The notes under the pieces were generated by a model. The model did not search any database. It saw nothing but the letters and a program-made list of their open reading frames with translations, and was not told the origin of the DNA. A stretch of 16,540 nucleotides of DNA from Phoronis pallida (lineage: Eukaryota; Phoronida; Phoronidae), in contig JAOXYC010215350.1 in assembly GCA_028565715.1 (NCBI GenBank), positions 1-16,540 of the forward strand. The letters run 5' to 3'. Below, one piece after another: positions 1 to 13,400 of the stretch (the stretch's first letter is position 1; each line of letters begins with the position of its first letter). A program made the translations under genes and the position numbers.

Positions 1-37
1 AATCACAGATAAACGAAAGTCCAGTTGATAGACGAAC
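1..37 (-). CDS. CFAP46: CFAP46-like coding exon 3, cut by the window edge
   Basis: After an acceptor ATATACAG (45-38 on the minus strand) a phase-0 open frame VRLSTGLSFICD runs off the window. It follows in register from exon 2. Only 37 bp are visible, so the exon call rests on the acceptor and the open phase. Confidence 0.5.
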
Positions 38-1003
38 CTGTATATTTATTAAGATAAAAAAAGGTCACAAAGTTCAATTTTTTTTTCTGTCTCAAAAGCA
101 ATTAAAGTCATAGAACAAGAGTACACAACTAAAATATCTTCAATAAATCTACAAATTGGTTAAACTTGAATCGCTTCATTGACTAGGGTTTGTAAACGGA
201 ATGTCTTAACTATTGAAATCAAGTGAAAAGCTATACAGAGCACTCAAACTTTTGAATGCCAAATGTGCTGTTATACCTGGAACGCGACCTCAGCACACAA
301 CACATACAGATCTTGACTGTATGATTCTGGTGCATCCAGCGCTGGTCTGTTCTCAGCAACATTGCGCAGGACGTCAAATGCATGGTGGAGGTGGTTGTTG
401 TTTGCATCTGTAATTATGAAACATAAAAAAAATTAAACAACAAAAATCATCTGAAGCAGACACCAATTAACCTTTTCCCAGTAATCAAATGCAAAGTTGG
501 AGTGAATCAAAGGACCCAGCAATCATGAAGACCACTGATTCAAATGGACGGTACAGATCGAATAAAGCAGTCCCTCGTCTACTTCCTGTTATTCAGTCAA
601 TGAAAACATGTTGACTGAATAACGGGAATAAACAAGGGACTGCTATATTCGACTTGTACATTACCAAAAGTTCAAAACTAAGGACTAAGCTTTAATTGAC
701 AAATTAAGTTCAACCATTTCAAAACAGGTGCTACATTGAGACATTGAGTAGTCGTGCTGGGCATTATTGCCGGTCATTGGATATAACACATTTGTGATCG
801 CATTCGCGAGCAGAAATACATCGATCTGATGAATTTCTAATTAAGAAAAGCTGCTGGACAAGTGTCCGAAAACATGGCCGTCCCCGGGTGGCCGTCATCA
901 AATTCCAGAATGACGAACCTGCCAAGCAGACAGACTCTCCAAATTAGTACTTACCAAGGGTCTTTGAAGCAGTATTTAAGAGAGCTCTGATATTTGCATC
1001 CAT
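1..1003 (-). CDS. CFAP46: CFAP46-like (TTC40) ciliary central-apparatus protein, 5' end only
   Basis: Three minus-strand exons (955-1003, 277-407, 1-37) join in phase to give the first 72 residues or so of a protein that continues beyond the left edge. Residues 1-20 start MDANIRALLNTASKTLDANN; then come HHAFDVLRNVAENRPALD and, at about residues 43-59, ESYSQDLYVLCAEVAFQ. The pattern of a helical A-[FY]-[DE]-[VL]-[LI] stretch, then D-x-P-E-S-[YF]-S-x-D-L-[YF]-V-L-C-A-E, is how I remember the N-terminus of CFAP46/TTC40, a large TPR protein of the C1d projection of the ciliary central pair. That match is from memory, not a search. The ATG has A at -3 and G at +4. It is divergent from PACRGL, 1.5 kb away ATG to ATG. 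The exon structure is well supported; the family name is less certain. Another TPR-like ciliary protein is the alternative. Confidence 0.62.
277..407 (-). CDS. CFAP46: CFAP46-like coding exon 2
   Basis: The acceptor ATTACAG lies at 414-408 and the donor GTATAA at 276-271. The 131 bp supply two bases to finish the split codon (G|AT = Asp) and then 43 open codons, including LYVLCAEVAFQ at the end. The open frame on the opposite strand over 213-413 is the antisense shadow of this exon. Confidence 0.7.
408..954 (-). other. CFAP46-like intron 1
   Basis: This is a 547-bp intron with a strong donor at its high-coordinate end and an acceptor at its low end. Apart from the palindrome at 551-659 I see no gene in it. 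The part around 840-900 is more GC-rich (a CCCCGGGTGG stretch), with no recognisable coding content on either strand. Confidence 0.55.
551..659. repeat. Small palindromic element (about 109 bp)
   Basis: The arms are near-complementary: GTACAGATCGAATAAAGCAG with TCCCTCGT on the left, and ACAAGGGACTGCTATATTCG with ACTTGTAC on the right. The central arms TTATTCAGTCAA and TTGACTGAATAA flank a 10-nt loop (TGAAAACATG). The whole unit can fold into one long hairpin. Size and shape suggest a foldback MITE, but I cannot define a target-site duplication. It sits inside the CFAP46-like intron. Confidence 0.75.
955..1003 (-). CDS. CFAP46: CFAP46-like coding exon 1
   Basis: The minus strand reads ATG at 1003-1001, then 16 codons and one extra base (phase 1), followed by a perfect GTAAGT donor (read from 954-949). 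It encodes MDANIRALLNTASKTL. The upstream bases GAAAG before ATGG make a good initiation context. The 5' UTR continues above 1003 for an unknown distance. Confidence 0.7.
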
Positions 1004-1705
1004 CTTTCTAATCGAACAAGTACACTTTACACGATCATTTTACTAAATAACACACTTTCAGTCATCTACAGGTTACAAATTTACTGCAGAAATGGACGGA
1101 ATCGATGGGGTCGATGCACAACCACAATATAAACAAATATCCCATCGCGTGAAAAATCAGTGATCAAGGCAAATTTTCTATATTTCACTATTTGCGCAAT
1201 ATTTATCAAATATTTTGAAATAATTGATGTTTAATTAAAATAAGGTAACTAAAATTTAGTTCATGATTGTTTTTATGAGAGTTAACAAGAAAAAATCGAG
1301 CTTAGCAACCACTTGCGGAGTAACTTAATGTAGTTCCTCGCTAGGTGTCGGGTCGAAATTTTGCTGTCTACTGTCCGAATGTCAAGCAAATGAGTTGATT
1401 GTCGTCGGTTAAGATTGAAAGTAAACGTGCTTACTCTGCACAAAACAGTCTTGGTTAGCCAAATTGACCACTGACCTCTGGTCGTAATTTTGGTGAAATA
1501 CTGGGTTTGTTTTACTGGTGAGAACTCGACACTAAAATCGGTCATCGGTGTGGTACTTACTGTGGTTCTGTCATTGACAATCAACAGTGCACATTGGCAG
1601 ATTTATCAAATGACTTAATCTGTTAATGTTACAGATCACAGCAGATTCAAGAGATGGGATTTATTATAAACAGATGGTCCCTGGAGTAAAAAACAGGCCC
1701 CCCAC

Positions 1706-1766
1706 ACCTATGAATAGGAACCCTGCACCAGAAATGGGAACCCTGGACCTGAAAACAGGAACCCGG
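1706..1766. repeat. Imperfect tandem repeat, 3 x 20-21 bp
   Basis: Three adjacent units each start ACC and end GGAACCCTG/GGAACCCGG (1706-1726, 1727-1746, 1747-1766). It is a short GC-richer minisatellite in the divergent intergenic region. No function can be read from it. Confidence 0.7.
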
Positions 1767-1984
1767 CCTGTGTGCTGGTTAATCTGGGTTTAATCTAGAG
1801 TTCCCAATTCTGATGCAGGCTTCCTGGTCATATATGTGCGGATGCTTTGTTGAGGTGCGGAGACCCATCTGTTTAAAATGAATCGAATTCCTTGAATCTG
1901 CTGGACATCTTAAGTCCATTCATCAGAGAATATGTTAATGTCACTGAGAATGTTGAAAAGATGCGAGTGTCCACCAATGGACTT

Positions 1985-2330
1985 TTAAAGATCCTGTCTC
2001 AAGCTGCGTTGGTCCCGATCTGGGATCGAAATTCAAATCATCTAGAAATTCTGTGTATGAGTCCTTTGATAACCAACTTGCATCTGAGTCAAAACATTCA
2101 AAAACATCTAGGTAAGGGCCGGGTGATTTGAGAGAGAGCTTTTTATCCGGAAAAAAGTCAAAACTACTAGTCTATGGACACAAAAGCTCTCAAATCACCC
2201 CTTTGCAGATTTTTTAAAATTTTTGTAATCAGATGCAAGTTATGTTAAACAAAGGACTGATACACAACATTTCTAGTTGATGTGCGATTTGAGGCCAGAT
2301 TTGGACCAACGCAGGAGACAGTATCTTTAA
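1985..2330. mobile_element. TTAA-flanked palindromic MITE, copy 1
   Basis: The ends are TTAA-AGATCCTGTCTC (left) and GAGACAGTATCTTTAA (right), with long inverted arms: CTTGCATCTGAGT on the left against CAGATGCAAG on the right, and GTGATTTGAGAG against CTCTCAAATCACCC around a short centre. Copies at 8566-8922 and 9344-9702 share the same ends and arm sequences. TTAA on both sides suggests a TTAA target site (as used by piggyBac-type transposases), though a TA target with a longer inverted repeat cannot be excluded. No transposase is encoded, so it is a non-autonomous element. It lies about 190 bp before the first PACRGL coding exon. Confidence 0.8.
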
Positions 2331-2520
2331 GCTTGTGTCACTCGTACCTGGGCCTCCAGATCTATGTCAGGCCAGGCTTCAGATTCACCGTCATTTATCA
2401 ACGCTTAATGTCTGATGCACAAGCTTCCATACTTATCTTTTCAGTTAAATAATTTGTGAAGATCAAATCACTTTCATTTACGATCAATGCATAAATTGAT
2501 ATTCATTTATTTCAGTTGCA

Positions 2521-5493
<2,973 letters not shown>

Positions 5494-5573
5494 CATGACA
5501 ATGTTGATGGTGACGTGTTCATCTGTTGTGGTGATCTCAATGACTGCTCCTACACCGCTGTACTGCTTGGGTT

Positions 5574-6002
5574 TTAAGGGTATAGGCAACTATTTCTAGA
5601 TGTCCTTTAGGATGGTTTGTAATGCTATCATTATGCTAGAAAAACAATTTTAGTGAAAAAAAAAACTTTTTGAAAAAATATTTTGATATATTGATCAAAA
5701 CTGTGATGTCATCGACAGGTCAAAGTACTTCCTGTCATAGCTAAACACATTGAAAAAATAAAATTTTCTCAAATATATTTGGCAATTTTCTTGTTTGCAA
5801 TTCAAATTTTAAAATTATTCGAGAAAAATATATTTTTTCATTGTGTTTAGCTATGACAGGAAGTACTTTGACCTGTCGATGACATCACAGTTTTGATCAA
5901 AATATCAAAAATATTTTTTTCACTAAACTTGTTTTTCTAGCATAATGATAACATTACCGAGCATCCTAAAGGACATCTAGAAATAGTTGCCTATACCTTT
6001 AA
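5574..6002. mobile_element. Long TTAA-flanked inverted repeat just after PACRGL
   Basis: The left end TTAAGGGTATAGGCAAC and the right end GTTGCCTATACCTTTAA are complementary apart from one base. The arms continue almost fully complementary, for example TGATGTCATCGACAGGTCAA at 5704 against TTGACCTGTCGATGACATCA near 5867, with about 80 bp of AT-rich centre. The element is about 420 bp, non-coding, and flanked by TTAA on both sides, so I read it as a foldback MITE of a family different from the 1985/8566/9344 one. It begins 80 bp after the PACRGL stop, and an AATAAA lies in its centre at 5757-5762. Confidence 0.85.
5757..5762 (+). terminator. Possible PACRGL polyadenylation signal
   Basis: AATAAA lies 264 bp after the PACRGL stop, inside the inverted-repeat element. 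If used, half of the palindrome would be in the mRNA. A pair of overlapping AATAAA words at 6557-6566 is the alternative, which would put the complete hairpin in the 3' UTR. Confidence 0.35.
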
Positions 6003-7284
6003 CTACTGTTGCCTGCTACTCATGTCCTACAGGCTGTGGTATTCTTCAATTGGGGCTCATAAACCATTATCCATTGTTTGTGCTGTTTACTCACACTGCA
6101 CTTAACTCATTCACGAGGTCTCTCATTCAGCACAGACATAATGACTGAGTAAACATAATTAACTCCGAGCGCTCGCTGGCCATTTTCGGATCTTAGATAG
6201 CATCTCGTCGAAACCCTAACAGGATAGGCGAGATTCAAATACCAGACCCTGTAGGATATGATTGACGGATTTAGGGTGACTAGAAATGGGTTCTGGTGGA
6301 GTGAGACATTTGTGCAAGAAAATGTGTTGTATTTGTCAAAATCTGTGTTCCGTCCTATGCTTTCTTAAATTCTCTGAATAATAATTAATGTCTTCTTCTT
6401 ACTTAAAAGTGATAAATTTTGAACCCAACATGTACATAACTTGTTGTGGATTCCAATTTTTTTTTTGACATGTTGCTTTTGATTCATGGTCTGGAAATGG
6501 GGTATTTTAAAAGATGTCAAATGTTGAATACACTGTTTAATTTATTTTTGTTGGTCAATAAATAAACCATTAATTGAATTCAAGCGTTGTTTTATGAAAT
6601 GATTAACATCAAGACACCTATAACACGAACTAGTATAATTGGTAAAACTTTAACAATATCTGGTATTTTTAAAAGGACATACCCACCGTTTAGACCGTCC
6701 TAGCAAGGAATATTTCTAAAATTTAGTAGGTGTGATGAATTATGATATATATGCGGCGTTACCGCAACGCATACTTTCGGCTATTTTGGTAATTCAAGAA
6801 TCTGGCTGCCGCTCACGCAAAAGTTGACAAAACAAAACAAAAAGACGGTCGAGTTTTTCAAAAGGAATTGGACGCACCTTTTTCCAATAAAGACAAAAAA
6901 TAATTTTCGCGAACGCCCCTTTTCCTCAGGAACGCCTACGTGTCAACTATTGTCGGATTTCTAAGTCCATTAATCGATTCTATGGGGGTAGCGCCAGGCT
7001 AAAAACGTAATAAAGATTTATCAATTTCGGGTAATAACATCACATTTGAATACGGTAGATATACCAAAGATAACGGTCATTTCCACTTCTATAGGCAGCA
7101 AAACCAACATTTTGAAAGAATATCGTTCCCAGTATAGTAAATAAACATAGGACAATAAATGTAAGAAAGTTTTTGATAAAAATCAAAGTTAAAAGCTACT
7201 GTGTTGGTATAATAAGCTTTCCACATAACGGTAATTAAACCTGTGCTAAAACACGAAAAAACGGACCATATTGGACCAACTTCC
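6003..7284. other. Intergenic region between PACRGL and SAXO
   Basis: About 1.3 kb with no coding exon I can support on either strand and no clear repeat. It may include the end of the PACRGL 3' UTR and distal SAXO regulatory DNA. The stretch 6750-6960 is relatively CpG-rich. Confidence 0.5.
6557..6566 (+). terminator. Alternative PACRGL polyadenylation signals (AATAAATAAA)
   Basis: Two overlapping AATAAA hexamers occur about 1.06 kb after the PACRGL stop and are followed by GT-rich sequence (GCGTTGTTTTATG near 6582). This fits a longer 3' UTR, but no transcript evidence is available. Confidence 0.3.
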
Positions 7285-7308
7285 TATAAATGAGACATAA
7301 TGACGTAA
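7285..7308 (+). promoter_or_regulatory. Candidate SAXO core promoter: TATA-like box and CRE-like site
   Basis: TATAAA at 7285-7290 is followed by TGACGTAA at 7301-7308, about 155 and 140 bp before the SAXO ATG. An in-frame TAG at 7346-7348 shows that the coding frame does not extend upstream. Both motifs are short and can occur by chance. Confidence 0.35.
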
Positions 7309-7444
7309 CTGAAATATTTCGTCAGTATTAGTCAATGTATCGCTATAGTGCCTATATTTTACTTCGTGGAAACAAGAGACTGGTATCAGTTTCAACAAAA
7401 AAAGAGCAACATCAAACTGGATAAAAAAAGATCAGCTAATCCAA

Positions 7445-7482
7445 ATGGCTCCTGAATGTATCTGTCAGATTTGTACGTGTGG
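7445..7482 (+). CDS. SAXO: SAXO exon 1
   Basis: It encodes MAPECICQICTC plus two bases of a Gly codon, then a GTAAGT donor at 7483. The +4 base is G but -3 is C, so the initiation context is only moderate. It is too short to show as an open frame of its own; it was recognised from the cysteine motif. Confidence 0.88.
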
Positions 7483-10400
7483 GTAAGTGACTTTTTCGTT
7501 CAAACTGTTGTTCGGTTGCTCACTGAGGCAGTGAACACTACCAGTGAATGAATCGTTGACATTTGCATGAAAGCTGTTATATTGACAATTCTTTTTTTCA
7601 GTGGCACATTTTTGGAGATTTTTAAATCATTAACGATTGTACCACCCCATATAGGTATAAACATCGCGCTAGACCCTTTCTGATGATTTCATACACGGTA
7701 TTCGTCATATTACAGTGACTGACATCTGAGTGAATGTCCGAATGAATTGGTGGTTTTGTGATCAAATACAGGTATTGAGAACTGCTTTACGAAGTAAAAT
7801 AAATTACATTTTGCAGGCGACATCGATGTCCACACACAAAAAACGTCATTATGCCTAAAGACTGGGGTCCGTGTTTTTTCACCGAAAATAATGCTGTAAG
7901 TAAATTCTTTTGTTCTAATACAAATTCAAAGTGTTGTTACATATTTTTACATATATGAATATAATAACAACAAGTGTAAATTATTCTGTGGGTAGCTTTT
8001 CTGTTTCGACTCGAATCCCAAACTTTGATGTGTGAGTTGAAAAATGTCATTTATTCAAATGACAAAATGGAATAAAACAATGATAATTTTACAATGTCTG
8101 CAAGAAGGGCACCAAAAAACCGCCCTTAACAAATAACACGAACTAACAGGTAACAAACTAGAATGTTAACAAGAGGGGAAAGGGTGGGTGGAAAATTGTT
8201 GTGCACATTTTAACACTATGTTTGTTTGTGAATGATGACCAAAGCAACGAGAAGGCAGGCAGCATCTAACACGGCTTCCAAAACAACATTATCACTGTTC
8301 TATATTTGCGAGGGTTACGGTTCAAGCTCTAATGCATAGAAACGATTGTAGTGAGTTGAGAAAGGCCATTTACTTAAATGACAAAACAGAATAAAACAAT
8401 GGTAATTTAACAGTCTTTGCAAGATGGGCACAACAAAATAATGACAGTATGCAAATACTGGAATCAGTCCATCCGAACAGTCCATAGATGTTATTGATGA
8501 CCAAAGCAACACGTCAAAAAGACAGGCGTTCAACAATGCTTCAAAAAAACATTTTGTTATTTTCGTTAAAGATACTGTCTCTTCGTTGGTTCCGATCTGG
8601 CGTAAGAATTCAAATCAACTAGACATTATGTGTATGAGTCTTTTGATGAACATAACTAACTTGCATCTGAGTAAAAATTCAAAAAAAATCTGTAAGGCGT
8701 GATTTGAGAGCCCTTTATCTAGAAAAATCAAACCTATTCTTAAGAGTAGGTTAAAATCGAACCCAAAAGCTCTCGAATCAACCCTTTGCAAGCGTTTTTT
8801 TGGCGGAATGTTTTGACTCAGATGCAAGTAAGTTATGTTCAACAAAGGACTCATACACAAAATTTCTAGATGATTTGAATTTTGATGCCAGGTCGTGACC
8901 AACGAGGAGACAGTATCTTTAAGCTACTTCAGTTGAAAATCTGTTCAAGTGAATTACTGGTTTAAATTCTTGGTGAAGGTATAAAAAGGATGATTTCTGG
9001 TTTACAAAAGAAATCTTCATTTATTTTCCCAGGAATACACGAGTAAATCCGTGGAGCCTAGACATGCTATCCGACCAGATGACACATATCGCCGAGGAAG
9101 TGGTGCTATGGAGGATGTGACTAGTTATATGAAAGAATACACCCCCAAGAAGGTAGGTTTAGTTGTTCAGCATGGGGATTGTTGTCTTTGTTGTTTTAAA
9201 TTTTGTTTGAAATTGCGCTGTCATTATAAAAGACGGTAAAAGTTCTGTTTTTCTTGGAAATTGTTGTCAAATCATTGTGCAACTTTACTCCATTGGTCAA
9301 TGTAAACAATAAAAAACCCAAATATTTTAAATTTCCGAGATCATCAAAGATACTGTCTCCTCGTTGGTGAGGATCTGGGGTCAAAATTCAAATCAACTAA
9401 AATTTTGTGTACGGGTCCTTTGATGAATATAATTAACCTGCATCTCAGTCAAAAAATTCAAAAAAATCGGTAAAGTGGTAAATTTGAGTTTTTTATCCTA
9501 AAAAAGTGTAACTTTCGAAAACCTTGTCCACAGACAATGTTTTTATTGGATACAAAGATCTCAAATTAACCCCTTTACCGATTTTTTTACTAAGATGCAG
9601 GTTAATTATAATCATCAAAGGACTCATACAATGAGCACAAAATTTCTGATTGATTTGAATGTTGACCCCAGATCCTAACCAACGAGGAGACAGTATCTTT
9701 AATTATTTCATTGTTCATTGAAGGGTGATGGTGTCATAAAGCGTGCTCCTATTGCTTACGTCGCCCCTACACAACGCATGAATGACGCGACAACGTACCT
9801 GACTGACTACCCAGAGAAGGTCAGTATTAAAAACCAAAACACTATACTGAATTCAGAAAAATCCCTTCGGAAAGTATAGCGAAAGTATAGGTCCCTAGTT
9901 ATTATTCCATCCCACTAGAGATGTCCAGTGTTAAGGAATAGAAAAGAACCACCTAATTACTCTTTTAAAAGATTCATCTTCTACAGCAATATGCCTCACA
10001 CATGAGCTTTCTAAGTCTAGCGCCATTGATGTATAATATAGTGTTTTTGATTCTAACAATGTTCCACGTACACATTTTAAAAAGCTAAGGTGATGTCCGA
10101 CATTGAAGTCCATTACACTTCCATTCAAGTCAGAAGGCGACAATAAGTTTATCCACTACACAAATAAACCCTTTATTAACTGAAACAGAGTTAAAAAAAC
10201 TCAAATGTTACTATAAGAGGGAAAGAGTGGGTGGAAAACAATTTTTCCATAACCAAACTGAACTGCCTAATTTGTTAAATCACGCTTCGAGATCGGTTTG
10301 CAACCGAGCTCGAACCGTCACACTCGAGTTTTTTTCAATACACGTAGGAAGCCTTAGCTATCAATAATAGTTAGTAAATAAATAGTGGTTGCATTGCATG

Positions 10401-13400
10401 CTTAATATCTATGATAAACAAACCAGCGCACCACCATTTCTCCACAAAACATAAAGAGCCATCAGTCCATCGGCCCATAGTGCAAGCTCTTCGTATTAAT
10501 TGTTTCAACTTTGCGTAAATGTTTCAACGTTGCAGGATATTTTACTAACGGACAGCTTTAGGCCACGGCTCGCGTATATTCCACCAACTGGTCGAATGAT
10601 GGACGAGACGATGAGTCAATGGAGTTATAAATATCCGGACCCCACCGGGGCTAAACCACCAGCTGCGTATCAAAAAGAGAACTTGCAGACTGGTGGAGAC
10701 TTTAATGGTAATACGACTTTCAGGGTAAGGAAGAATATTGTCACCATTTAATAAATAGTGTTTAAAAACGTAACCACCAAGAGCAAAACAGAAAAACATA
10801 CCTTATCAAGTCAAATTGCCGTCCCTGAAGAAACTCGACTCCCCCAATTTTGAAACCTCGAGTAGAAGAAATTCATTTTTACAAATGGTACCCCATACAC
10901 ATGGGATGATTCACAGGCCGTTGAAATTTCCTTCTTTGATGGAAAATTGTCCGGAACCTTCATCTGAGAGAGGAGGAGTGAAAGTGAAGCCGCCATAATG
11001 CCACGGCACCTCCAACAAACATGATGATCTTTTATTTTCACGTTCACTCCTTCTCTCTCTCTCACTACTATGAAGCCTTCGGACATTTTCCATCGAAGAT
11101 GGAAATTGTCATTTTCCTGTGTGATGATTTAAGTAAAAACTGTAGAAAAATTCAACTGAAGTGTTTTGAATATATTTCGTCTATGAACATGAAGAATGAT
11201 TACATCGACTATGGGCTCACGAAGAAACGTAGTTACATTCTACAAAAAGACGAGGGCATTGGAAATAAAGGACCAATGGACGGCCAGACGATGTACACCA
11301 ATGACTATTCATGGAAACAGTGCCCCGAACGCTTTGGTAAACCTCATATTTTTATTCGTTGAAAAGCTTGTAGCAACTTGCATTTGATAGTTTTGTTTTT
11401 GTTCGTTGTTGAAACTATTAAGATATAGGCCTTACAAAGTGCGCACTTCAATTGTTTTTGGTAAACTGTTTTTCAAATGCATTGTGACTCGTCGATTGAT
11501 TCTACGGCAAACTGTCAGTAATTTCTTCAAAAGTATTTGAACTCAGATAAAAGCGATGTTTTTAGACATTATTATATTGATTCAGGATCAAAAATGTATC
11601 GGTAACCATTTTATCTACATGTAACGAACTAAAGCAAGAATGATTTTTGTATGCTTCAATCCCTCTATTATACGTCAAACGTACGTCACATCTACCTACT
11701 ATGTGAGGTCGGTGTGACTTACTAGTTAGCAATCATGCCACCGACCATGAAGGGTGATCATACTTTCTTACCTCCAGTAATGGAAAAAAGACAGTACATT
11801 CCGCCCCATGGTGTAATGGCGGGAAACACTACGCACAGAGACGATTACATCGAGTGGCAGAATTACAACAGAGCACTACCCATCTTACAAAAACAGTAAG
11901 GATTTATATTCATTCGGCAGCAGCTTGATCGCCTTTCAATTACAAAAATAACAGCATTTTATAATAAAAAGTTTCATTTGGAACATATCTACACTTTAGT
12001 CATTGTTCCAAGACTACTCTGCCGCTACTCAAAGACGTTCGAAAGTGGGATTTATAACACATTTTCTTTCCATGTATAATCAAAAGGTTTTTGATTTCAT
12101 TTGAAATGACATACACATGTATCTGGTTTCCCTCTATTTTTTATCTTTCGCCATCCACGTTTACTATTGTTATTACTACCTTTCCTGTAAATTTAAAATC
12201 TTATATAGGCCCGATTAATGATTTTAAACTGCCATTTAACTAAAAAGTATTAATATTTCGCAAACCCAATATTTTAAATCACAGAGAATTGGCCCGGAGT
12301 GACGATCCTTTCAGTACAACAACGACAACTGGTGACGCCTATCAGCCATGGGGTGCACTGCCCAAGATGGATATGCCGTGGGCTGAGAGAGGGAAATATG
12401 TGCCACCTAGCGACGCCTTCTGGACAAATACGTCATACAATGTATGTGACTGTAAATTTATTTTTATTTTTTTGATAAACATTTTTCTTTTCGACGAAAG
12501 CATGGGATTACTGAAATGAGTGCAGGTACAGTTTAGAATTATTGTTGTCATATTTAATCTATTTGTTATTATTATAATGTAACTACCGAATTATGTTGTA
12601 CAGAAGCTGTTGTGCCACTGATGTGAGTTGTTTATAAACTGCACCTCCATCCATAAGGACAATCACACTAAAAAGCACCATTAGTTTCATATCATTTTTA
12701 TTCCATATTATTAAACATTTATTACATAAGGACGACTACATTGGATACCCGGATGTAAGGAATGCCCTTATCCTACCCAAGGTGGGCGAGGCTCCATATG
12801 GAAATGCTAGAGACAAAATGTATGACAGGACAACATATATGTAAGTCGTGTCAGTTACTTAAATAAATAATTGTCATAAATGTAGGGGAGAAACGGTATA
12901 GTTGGAACACTTGATACAAAACGTTCCAACTAGCCCGGCACTCCCCTACTACATTCGGAATCACCTTCGTTCATACTTTCTTCAAAGACACTTGGGTTCA
13001 TTGCTTTTAAGTTAGCCTTAACTTGATTTTTGAAAAAAGGAAATATAAAGCACAGACATAAATGATACACAAATTAGGTACTGTGGATGATCGGCTTTTA
13101 CAAGAAAAGCGCTTACACCAGTTTGCCTTAGTTCTTTATGGTTACATTATTTAAGAACCAATTGTATTTCAATGGCAATGTGCAGGGGACAAACAACGGT
13201 TTTCATTGTTCGGGACGTTTTTATCGTGCCCATAATGTTATACTTTTTGAATTCTACAGTGAAGATTACCCAGAGAAGAAAGTATCTCGAATGAAGTGTT
13301 ATCGTCCAGACAGGTCTTATAGACCAACTGAAGGTGAACTACCTGAGAGTACAAACAAAGCTGCATTCAAAGGTATTTATCGCGATTTTATATTTGCGAG

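Larger units (their letters stand above)
1004..2515. promoter_or_regulatory. Divergent intergenic/5' region between the CFAP46-like gene and PACRGL
   Basis: Both genes point outward from this stretch, so it should hold both promoters and the 5' UTR exons. PACRGL must have at least one upstream non-coding exon, because its first coding exon begins at an acceptor. I searched by eye for an RFX X-box, common in ciliary promoters, and saw only isolated half-site-like words (GGTAAC at 1244-1249, AGCAAC at 1304-1309). No TATA box stands out. Two repeats (1706-1766 and 1985-2330) occupy part of the region. Short open frames here (for example 1282-1584 on the minus strand) show no recognisable protein features. 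Confidence 0.45.
7896..9032 (+). other. SAXO intron 2, filled with repeats
   Basis: At 1137 bp this is the longest intron of the gene. Two adjacent copies of one dispersed repeat (8005-8298, 8302-8560) and one palindromic MITE (8566-8922) occupy about 900 bp of it. It seems to have grown by repeat insertion. Confidence 0.7.

Noticed and set aside
213-413. Plus-strand open frame of 66 codons
   Set aside because: It is antisense to a minus-strand exon with matching splice sites, correct phase and a CFAP46-like protein pattern; the plus-strand peptide has no recognisable features.
1282-1584. Minus-strand open frame of 100 codons upstream of the CFAP46-like start
   Set aside because: Its composition and sequence match no family I know, it is not needed for either gene, and a 300-bp open frame can occur by chance. 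It could at most be part of a 5' UTR.
1892-2131. Plus-strand open frame overlapping the first MITE
   Set aside because: Much of the peptide comes from the MITE; a similar peptide (NSNHLEILCMSPL) appears in the minus-strand frame at 8615-8902 because the element is palindromic and repeated, not because a gene is conserved.
6758-6768. GTTACCGCAAC as an RFX X-box before SAXO
   Set aside because: The two half sites overlap and the 11-bp span is too short for the normal half-site/spacer/half-site layout; it is also nearly 700 bp from the ATG.
10811-11093. Overlapping open frames on both strands in SAXO intron 5
   Set aside because: They lie between two exons that join correctly as TTFR|NDY, lack SAXO modules, and overlap each other antisense, which is typical of chance frames.
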